From ZLKRG08 sp046091905 (GTDB lineage: Bacteria > Actinomycetota > Actinomycetes > Nanopelagicales > Nanopelagicaceae): 12,747 nt of DNA. The notes beneath the pieces were generated by a model. The model worked only from the letters and a program-made list of their open reading frames with translations. It was not told where the DNA came from and made no database searches. Of the stretch, positions 7,037 through 12,747 are shown in pieces; the stretch's first letter is position 1; the number at the start of each line of letters is the position of its first letter. Made by a program: the position numbers and the translations under genes. The stretch covers positions 1 to 12,747 of the forward strand of contig JBJTCN010000082.1 in assembly GCA_046091905.1 (NCBI GenBank), read 5' to 3'.

Positions 7037-7062
7037 TTCCCCAGTTAAAAGTTAATGGGGGA
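7037..7062 (+). promoter_or_regulatory. RNA hairpin covering the gcvP ribosome binding site
   Basis: In RNA, bases 7037-7043 (UUCCCCA) can pair with 7056-7062 (UGGGGGA) including one G-U pair. After a single bulged G at 7044, UUAA (7045-7048) pairs with UUAA (7052-7055), leaving an AAG loop. The 11-base-pair stem hides GGGGG at 7057-7061, the only good ribosome binding site for the gcvP ATG at 7069. There is no T-run, so it is not a typical terminator. Translational control of gcvP is a reasonable inference. Confidence 0.45.
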
Positions 7063-7068
7063 TGAGCG

Positions 7069-9888
7069 ATGACGTTTGCTTCACGTCATATTGGACCAAC
7101 TGAGAAAGAAATTCAGGAGATGCTTAAATCTCTTGGCTTCTCAAGTTTAGAGGAATTTGTTTCAAAGGTAGTTCCAGAGAGCATCGCAATGAAGAGCAAA
7201 CTCTCGGATAGTTTGCCTAATGCGTTAAGCGAAAATGAAGCGATAGCAGCACTCCGTGAACGTGCTAATAAAAATAAAGTTTTCCGCAGCGCGATCGGTA
7301 TGGGTTACTACGGCACCATTACTCCGGCAGTTGTGTTAAGAAATGTGTTAGAGAATCCAGCTTGGTATACCGCTTACACGCCTTATCAACCTGAAATTTC
7401 GCAAGGCAGATTAGAAGCTCTATTTGCATTCCAAACTGCGGTCACTGATTTAAGTGCGCTAGATATTGCAAATGCATCGATGCTAGATGAATCAACAGCT
7501 GCAGCAGAGGCCATGACTTTGGCACATCGCGCATATAAAGGTAGCGATGATGCGGTATTTCTGGTTGATAAGAATGTGCATCCGCAGACTTTGGCAGTCA
7601 TTAAAACCAGAGCCAATCCACTTGGATTAAAGGTGGAAACTTTTGATGCTACAAAATATGCAGATCACTCCGGCGAAATATTCGGCGTATTAGTGCAGTA
7701 TCCAAATACTTATGGCGCAGTCATTGATCATCATGATTTAGCAAAGTGGGCCCATGAGAAGAACGCAACTGTAGTTGCAGCTGCAGATCTCTTAGCGCTA
7801 ACGATGATTAAAGCGCCGGGAGAGTGGGGCGCAGATGTTGCAGTTGGTTCCACGCAACGTCTTGGTGTACCAATGGGATTTGGTGGACCACATGCAGGAT
7901 ACATGGCAGTTCGTAATGGTTTAGAGCGTTCTATGCCTGGCCGTGTGGTGGGTCAATCCATTGATGTCCATGGAGCTAGCGCATTTCGATTAGCACTACA
8001 AACTCGCGAACAACATATTCGCCGCGAAAAGGCAACTTCGAATATTTGCACTGCACAAGTTTTACTTGCAGTGATGGCTGCGTTTTACACAATGTGGCAT
8101 GGACCTAAAGGTTTAAGAGAGATTGCAGAACGCGTACATTCAATTGCGGCACGCTGGGCCGCTTCGGCACCAAATTCAAATAAGGCCTTCTTTGATACGG
8201 TTACTTTTGACGGCAATGCAGTGCAGGTAAACGCTGCATATGATTTGGGAATTAGCGTACGTGTAGTTGATGCCAACCGAGTAAGCGTCTCTTTCGACGA
8301 ACTTTCCGATGATGCGCTGTTAAATGATTTAGCAAAGGCATTTGACGTAACACTTGTAGCAAAAGGGGAGAGCAGTATTCCCTCCAGCATGTTGCGCACG
8401 AGTGATTATTTAACGAATCCGGTCTTCAATACCTATCACAATGAAACGGCGATGATGCGTTACATGCGTACGTTAGCTGATCGCGATTTGGCGCTAGATC
8501 GCACCATGATTCCGTTGGGCTCTTGCACTATGAAGTTAAATGCAGCAACAGAGATGGAATCAGTTACTTGGCCAGAGTTTGGGCAGTTACATCCATTTGC
8601 ACCAGTAGATCAAACTTTAGGTTCACGTCAATTAATCAAGGAACTTTCAGAATGGTTGGTTGCGATTACCGGTTATGACGCGGTTTCATTGCAACCAAAT
8701 GCTGGGTCACAAGGTGAATTTGCGGGTCTACTTGCGATTCGAAAGTATTTAGATGCCAATGGCGGAACGTCGCGTAATATCTGCTTAATTCCTTCATCTG
8801 CGCACGGAACAAATGCGGCCTCTGCAGTGATGGCCGGAATGAAAGTAGTAGTAATAGCCTGTGATGAGACAGGAAATGTCTCGGTCGATGATTTGAAGGC
8901 GAAGATTGCGGAGCATCGCGATGCGCTAGCTGCTTTGATGGTTACTTATCCATCCACACATGGTGTTTTCGAAGCTACGATTTCAGAGATTTGCGCATTG
9001 GTACATGATGCTGGTGGTCAGGTTTATGTTGATGGTGCAAATCTAAATGCGTTAGTCGGTACTGCGCAGCCAGGTAAATTTGGTGGCGATGTTTCACATC
9101 TAAATTTGCATAAAACTTTCTCAATTCCACACGGTGGAGGAGGACCTGGCGTTGGTCCAGTTATTGCTAGAAGTCATTTAGCACCATTTTTACCAAATCA
9201 TCCATTGGATCCAACCTGTGGTCCGGCTACCGGTCCTGGTCCGATATCTGCAGCGCCATTTGGCTCTGCAAGTATCTTGCCAATCTCGTGGTCTTACAGT
9301 GCAATGATGGGCGGCGCTGGATTAACTCGCGCAACTCAAGTTGCAATACTTTCAGCTAATTACATAGCCAAAGCGCTTAATGCCGATTTCCCAGTGCTAT
9401 ACACAGGTGCAAATAACTTAGTTGCGCATGAATGCATTTTGGATCTACGTGAAATTACCAAAGAGACCGGAGTTAGCGTTGATGATGTCGCTAAGCGGCT
9501 AATGGATTTTGGTTTCCATGCGCCGACGATGTCATTTCCAGTTCCAGGAACTTTTATGGTTGAACCTACTGAATCCGAGGATTTGACTGAGATTCATCGA
9601 TTTATTGCAGCTATGAAGCAGATTGCAGTTGAGATTGATGAGGTCCGTAAGGGCAAAGTGGCAATTGAGCAGAGCGCACTTCGACATGCGCCGCATACCT
9701 CAAGTAGTCTCTTAGGCGCCGATTGGAGCCGTCCATATAGCCGCGAGGTTGCAGCATTCCCGGGTGGTCAAAGTTCGCCATTAATGGGTAAGAGAGGCAA
9801 ATACTGGCCAACTGTGGGGCGCATTGATGGCGCGCATGGGGATAGGAACCTGATCTGTACCTGCCCGCCAGTTAGCGACTTTGCTTAA
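7069..9888 (+). CDS. gcvP: Glycine dehydrogenase (decarboxylating), glycine cleavage P protein
   Basis: GcvP is the PLP-dependent enzyme that decarboxylates glycine and loads the remaining aminomethyl group onto lipoyl-GcvH. The 939-residue product is the fused single-chain form, close to the 957 residues of E. coli. It begins with the family motif FASRHIGP. It contains the glycine-rich GFGGPHAGYMA in the N-terminal half and the PLP lysine, Lys682, in LHKTFSIPHGGGGPG. It ends with the conserved YWPTVGRID and GDRNLICTCPP. The frame is intact. ATG 7069 follows GGGGG (7057-7061) at seven bases, and that site lies within a possible hairpin. It is 46 bases downstream of the MerR gene and may share its transcript. 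No glycine riboswitch fits in the gap. gcvT and lpd must lie elsewhere. Confidence 0.97.
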   Translation: MTFASRHIGPTEKEIQEMLKSLGFSSLEEFVSKVVPESIAMKSKLSDSLPNALSENEAIAALRERANKNKVFRSAIGMGYYGTITPAVVLRNVLENPAWYTAYTPYQPEISQGRLEALFAFQTAVTDLSALDIANASMLDESTAAAEAMTLAHRAYKGSDDAVFLVDKNVHPQTLAVIKTRANPLGLKVETFDATKYADHSGEIFGVLVQYPNTYGAVIDHHDLAKWAHEKNATVVAAADLLALTMIKAPGEWGADVAVGSTQRLGVPMGFGGPHAGYMAVRNGLERSMPGRVVGQSIDVHGASAFRLALQTREQHIRREKATSNICTAQVLLAVMAAFYTMWHGPKGLREIAERVHSIAARWAASAPNSNKAFFDTVTFDGNAVQVNAAYDLGISVRVVDANRVSVSFDELSDDALLNDLAKAFDVTLVAKGESSIPSSMLRTSDYLTNPVFNTYHNETAMMRYMRTLADRDLALDRTMIPLGSCTMKLNAATEMESVTWPEFGQLHPFAPVDQTLGSRQLIKELSEWLVAITGYDAVSLQPNAGSQGEFAGLLAIRKYLDANGGTSRNICLIPSSAHGTNAASAVMAGMKVVVIACDETGNVSVDDLKAKIAEHRDALAALMVTYPSTHGVFEATISEICALVHDAGGQVYVDGANLNALVGTAQPGKFGGDVSHLNLHKTFSIPHGGGGPGVGPVIARSHLAPFLPNHPLDPTCGPATGPGPISAAPFGSASILPISWSYSAMMGGAGLTRATQVAILSANYIAKALNADFPVLYTGANNLVAHECILDLREITKETGVSVDDVAKRLMDFGFHAPTMSFPVPGTFMVEPTESEDLTEIHRFIAAMKQIAVEIDEVRKGKVAIEQSALRHAPHTSSSLLGADWSRPYSREVAAFPGGQSSPLMGKRGKYWPTVGRIDGAHGDRNLICTCPPVSDFA

Positions 9889-9925
9889 GCATCCATATAT
9901 TTACTTAACATAACGTAACTTATCG

Positions 9926-9939
9926 GCGTATATATACGC
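9926..9939. repeat. 14-base perfect palindrome between convergent genes
   Basis: GCGTATATATACGC lies in the 65-base gap between the converging gcvP and exonuclease genes. It can form a hairpin on either transcript, but neither side has a clear T-run, so a role as a two-way terminator is only possible. No other structure is obvious in the gap. Confidence 0.3.
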
Positions 9940-9953
9940 TCAAACGGGAGCCA

Positions 9954-10859
9954 TTAGCCCCAGTTAAGCGCAGAAATCAGCCTATCCACCGCGGCCCCCA
10001 GGCCGTAGCGCTCCTGGAGCTCCTTAATCTGATCCAAGGATTTAGGCCGCTTCGGCAGTTTCAAATCTATCTTTGGTAAAGGTACATCAGTTGCGCATGC
10101 AACTAACTTTGGTGCAAAGGCTAAATAATCTTGACCTTCGATAATTTTCTTACGAAGTGATGGCGATAGATGTTCATGCTCTGCCAAAGCTCCAGCAATT
10201 GCTTCATCAGCGCTGGCGTAATGTCTAGCAATTAGCGCAGCGCCTTTTTCGCCGATTCCTTTAACGCCCGGCAGGCCATCAGAGGCGTCGCCACGGAAGG
10301 TTGCAAATAACCCATATCTATCGCCCGGAATATCGTATTTTTTGGCAATCCATTCTTGATTTACTAAATCGTGATTGCTAATTCCCTTTGCTAAATAAAT
10401 TACCTGCACATCGGGTTCTGGTTTAACTAATTGGAAGAGATCGCGGTCGCCAGTAACAATTCGAATTGGACCAGGTTCGGTAACTGCATAAGTTGCCATC
10501 ACATCATCAGCTTCGTAATCATCTGCGCCGACAATAGGGATTCCAAAGGCATCTAAAACATCTAAGAGAATTGGAATTTGTGGGGTTAGCAGATCTGGTT
10601 CCTCTTCGCCATCGCCATCTTCTTCCAATCTATTTGTTTTATATTCTGGAAAAAGTTCTACGCGCCAAGTTGGGCGCCAATTTCCATCCAAGCAGGCTAC
10701 TAAACGATTTGGTCGATACATGGATATTAAGCGCGCTGACATATCTAAGTAACCACGAATTGCATTTACCGGCATGCCATCAGGTGCAACCAGAGAATCT
10801 GGCATGCCGTAGAACGCGCGATACCAAAGGGAACCGCTATCTAATAGCATCAAACTCAT
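9954..10859 (-). CDS. 5'-3' exonuclease of the Pol I N-terminal/FEN type (Rv2090 orthologue)
   Basis: This stand-alone 301-residue nuclease is related to the 5'-nuclease domain of DNA polymerase I, which removes flaps and RNA primers. Metal-binding acidic residues of the family are present: Asp7 in LLDSGSLWYRAF, Asp58, Asp113-Asp114, Glu116, Asp118 and Asp119 in GADDYEADDV, Asp138 and Asp140 in VTGDRDLF, and Asp191 and Asp194 in GDASDG. They are followed by the helix-three-turn-helix motif GLPGVKGIGEKGA (195-207). The start is ATG at 10859-10857, not an upstream ATG at 10919. It overlaps the helicase stop as ATGA and has a strong GGGAGG (minus strand, 10871-10866) six bases upstream. Coupled translation with the helicase is likely. 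The same pairing is seen near Rv2090/Rv2092c. Confidence 0.92.
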   Translation of the reverse strand: MSLMLLDSGSLWYRAFYGMPDSLVAPDGMPVNAIRGYLDMSARLISMYRPNRLVACLDGNWRPTWRVELFPEYKTNRLEEDGDGEEEPDLLTPQIPILLDVLDAFGIPIVGADDYEADDVMATYAVTEPGPIRIVTGDRDLFQLVKPEPDVQVIYLAKGISNHDLVNQEWIAKKYDIPGDRYGLFATFRGDASDGLPGVKGIGEKGAALIARHYASADEAIAGALAEHEHLSPSLRKKIIEGQDYLAFAPKLVACATDVPLPKIDLKLPKRPKSLDQIKELQERYGLGAAVDRLISALNWG

Positions 10860-12747
10860 GCCACACCTCCCAAGTAAATAACCACTCCCCGATCTAAACT
10901 TTTGATAGCGGATAAACACTTCTCTCTAAGTTCAGGTTTAGCTCCTGCAACTTGATTTAGTAAATCTATCAACTGTTTAACGGCACTTACAAAATCACCA
11001 ACGGAGAGCTCTGAATTTCGAAGCACTGAATTTAAACCATGTCCGCCACCCCAGCGAAAGGCCATCCAACTGAAGCCAAAATCGGGTCCTTTCTGTGTCT
11101 TTACATCATATTCTTTCTCTAAATTATGTAATCTCGACCAGATCGCCACTACCTCTTTAAGCGCATCTTTCACTTGAGTGTTGGGAATCTTGGCAGCTTC
11201 AGGTTTTCTGGATTCAAAGAGAAATACTGATAAAACTGAAGCAATCTCAATATCAGATAACTTATCAAGTACTCCACTTTGAATAGTCTCTGCAATTGCT
11301 AAATCAGATTCTGCATAGATTTTTGAGAGCATCCTTCCGGATGGCGTAACTTGATCACTATCAAGATAACCCAAATTAGCCAAAACTTGAGTTACTCGGT
11401 CGAACGTTTTAGCGATTACATTGGTGCGATTTTCAACGCGAGCAATAAGCCCTTCATTCTCTCTGATTAATCGGTCTGCTCGCTCTGCAATTCGTGCATG
11501 AGCATCGCGATCATTACATGCATGGCATGGATGTTGGCGTAGCGCCTTACGGTAACCAGCAAGTTCTTGCTCTAAGTGTGCTCGCTGTTTGTTATCGATG
11601 CGATTTCGTTTTGAAATCAGGACCTCAGCCTGCTTAATTTCTCGTCGCAGTTTGGCATATTCTGAAAAATTTCCTAGATGACAGAGCGTATCTGTTTGAT
11701 ACTCTGAAATTGCATCAGAATTCTTTCTAATTTGTCGATCCAAGCCAACTACAGCGCGGTCGGCCTGAAATTGGGCAAAGGAAGATTTCAACGAATTTCG
11801 AGCTCGGTCTCTTCCGTAACGCTCCAACAAGTTTATCGACATGTTGTAGGTTGGAGAGAAGGAACTTCTAAGTGGATAGGTTCGGGTAGCGGCAAGACCT
11901 GCCGCAGTTGCCGAATCAACAGTTGGTGACCACATCACCACTGCATTTCCTTCAATATCAATGCCACGTCGCCCCGCTCGCCCAGTTAACTGGGTATATT
12001 CCCCTGGCGTAATTGGTACATGTGCTTCGCCATTCCATTTAGTTAATTTCTCAAGGAGCACCGTACGCGCCGGCATATTTATACCTAAAGCTAGAGTTTC
12101 GGTCGCAAAGATCGCCTTTAATAAACCTCTTTGAAAGAGCTCTTCTACGCAGGATTTAAATACGGGCAATAGTCCAGCATGGTGTGCGGCCATCCCCCGC
12201 TCAAGAGCTGCAAACCACTCATGATGCCCAAGTAGTTCTAGATCTTCAGAACTTAAATTTAATGTGTATTTATTAGCAGTTGCTCGAATCTCTTCGCGTT
12301 CCTCAGTACTTGTTAGCCTCAAATTTGCCGCCAAACATTGTTTAACTGCAGAGTCGCATCCTTGTCTAGAGAAGATAAAAGTAATAACTGGCAGCATCTG
12401 ATTAAACTGCAATTTTTCAATAACTTCGGCGCGGTTCAATCGGCTCTCATCATCGATTCGACCTCGATGCCTCGGAGTTCGAATTCTACGAAGCGCTTCT
12501 CGCTCTGTTTTAAATAGCGCCTGATTTACCGATCCATCTTCATTGAAGAGATCTATTAGTCGATTTCCAATTAAAACATGTTGATAAAGCGGCACTGGTC
12601 GATTCTCAGAGACTATAACTTCGGTCTGCCCTCTAACCACTTGCAACCATTCGCCAAACTCTTCAGCATTAGATACCGTCGCTGAAAGCGAGATCACCTG
12701 CACGCTCTCCATTAAATGAATGAGGACCTCTTCCCAAACTGCGCCGC
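10856..12747 (-). CDS. helY: Ski2-like superfamily 2 helicase, HelY type (5' end outside window)
   Basis: The frame is open to the right edge, adding residues GAVWEEVLIHL before the first internal ATG at 12712, so this is the C-terminal part (about 630 residues; M. tuberculosis HelY has 906). Motif III (SAT) lies near 12677-12685, GINMPARTVL (motif V) near 12060-12088 and QLTGRAGRRG (motif VI) near 11960-11995. A CHAC cysteine pair near 11514-11530, within HPCHACNDRDAHA, is typical of actinobacterial HelY. The end matches the DSHCT domain of Ski2/Mtr4 helicases (FRWGGGHGLNSVL, VGDFVSAVKQLIDLLNQ). The P-loop and DExH motifs should lie beyond the window. Such proteins unwind RNA or DNA with ATP; the substrate of HelY is not firmly known. 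The exonuclease gene follows with an ATGA overlap. Confidence 0.94.
   Translation of the reverse strand, partial: GAVWEEVLIHLMESVQVISLSATVSNAEEFGEWLQVVRGQTEVIVSENRPVPLYQHVLIGNRLIDLFNEDGSVNQALFKTEREALRRIRTPRHRGRIDDESRLNRAEVIEKLQFNQMLPVITFIFSRQGCDSAVKQCLAANLRLTSTEEREEIRATANKYTLNLSSEDLELLGHHEWFAALERGMAAHHAGLLPVFKSCVEELFQRGLLKAIFATETLALGINMPARTVLLEKLTKWNGEAHVPITPGEYTQLTGRAGRRGIDIEGNAVVMWSPTVDSATAAGLAATRTYPLRSSFSPTYNMSINLLERYGRDRARNSLKSSFAQFQADRAVVGLDRQIRKNSDAISEYQTDTLCHLGNFSEYAKLRREIKQAEVLISKRNRIDNKQRAHLEQELAGYRKALRQHPCHACNDRDAHARIAERADRLIRENEGLIARVENRTNVIAKTFDRVTQVLANLGYLDSDQVTPSGRMLSKIYAESDLAIAETIQSGVLDKLSDIEIASVLSVFLFESRKPEAAKIPNTQVKDALKEVVAIWSRLHNLEKEYDVKTQKGPDFGFSWMAFRWGGGHGLNSVLRNSELSVGDFVSAVKQLIDLLNQVAGAKPELREKCLSAIKSLDRGVVIYLGGVA

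Noticed and set aside
7023..7068. Glycine riboswitch before gcvP
   Set aside because: The gap is only 46 bases, too short for the aptamer, and the expected conserved core is not seen.
10860..10919. Upstream ATG extending the exonuclease by 20 residues
   Set aside because: It would run deep into the helicase gene, adds no family sequence, and the ATG at 10859 has an excellent ribosome binding site and the ATGA overlap.

Overview
This window looks like an ordinary housekeeping stretch of a chromosome from a free-living, low-G+C actinobacterium with a compact genome. Freshwater Nanopelagicales (acI, Planktophila-like) are a good guess. The evidence is gene content and order. gcvH, a GarA-type FHA protein, an FtsR-type MerR regulator, a DUF151 nuclease, a second MerR regulator (Rv1830/ResR type) and gcvP stand in the same order as Mycobacterium tuberculosis Rv1826-Rv1832. 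The exonuclease/HelY pair matches the Rv2090/Rv2092c neighbourhood. Codon use is A/T-rich for an actinobacterium, and genes are packed with 1-base or 4-base overlaps. The taxonomic call is inference; no marker gene here settles it.

Layout, plus strand: the last 13 codons of a gene, probably the pseudouridine synthase rluB (1-42); an unusually A+T-rich 257-base spacer holding a cluster of TCGACA-type motifs (43-299); aroH and tyrA, for phenylalanine/tyrosine synthesis; a fused cytidylate kinase-Der GTPase gene; a CDP-alcohol phosphatidyltransferase; gcvH. After a spacer with a likely promoter come garA, ftsR, the DUF151 gene, a second spacer with a likely promoter and a palindrome, the second MerR gene, a hairpin covering a ribosome binding site, and gcvP. 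Minus strand, converging on gcvP: a HelY-type Ski2-like helicase, cut at the right edge of the window, followed with an ATGA overlap by a 5'-3' exonuclease.

How the genes fit together: AroH and TyrA catalyse consecutive steps from chorismate towards tyrosine. Cmk-Der joins pyrimidine nucleotide supply to 50S ribosome assembly. GcvH and GcvP are two of the four proteins of the glycine cleavage system; gcvT and lpd are not in the window. GarA controls 2-oxoglutarate and glutamate metabolism in relatives, and the two MerR proteins are related to cell-division and growth regulators. The helicase and exonuclease are nucleic-acid processing enzymes.

I found no mobile element, CRISPR array, tRNA, rRNA or defence system, and nothing that deserves to be called a new biological system. 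The points worth a second look are regulatory: the motif cluster before aroH, the hairpin that would hide the gcvP ribosome binding site, the palindrome at the second MerR gene, and an altered phosphorylation motif in the GarA protein.
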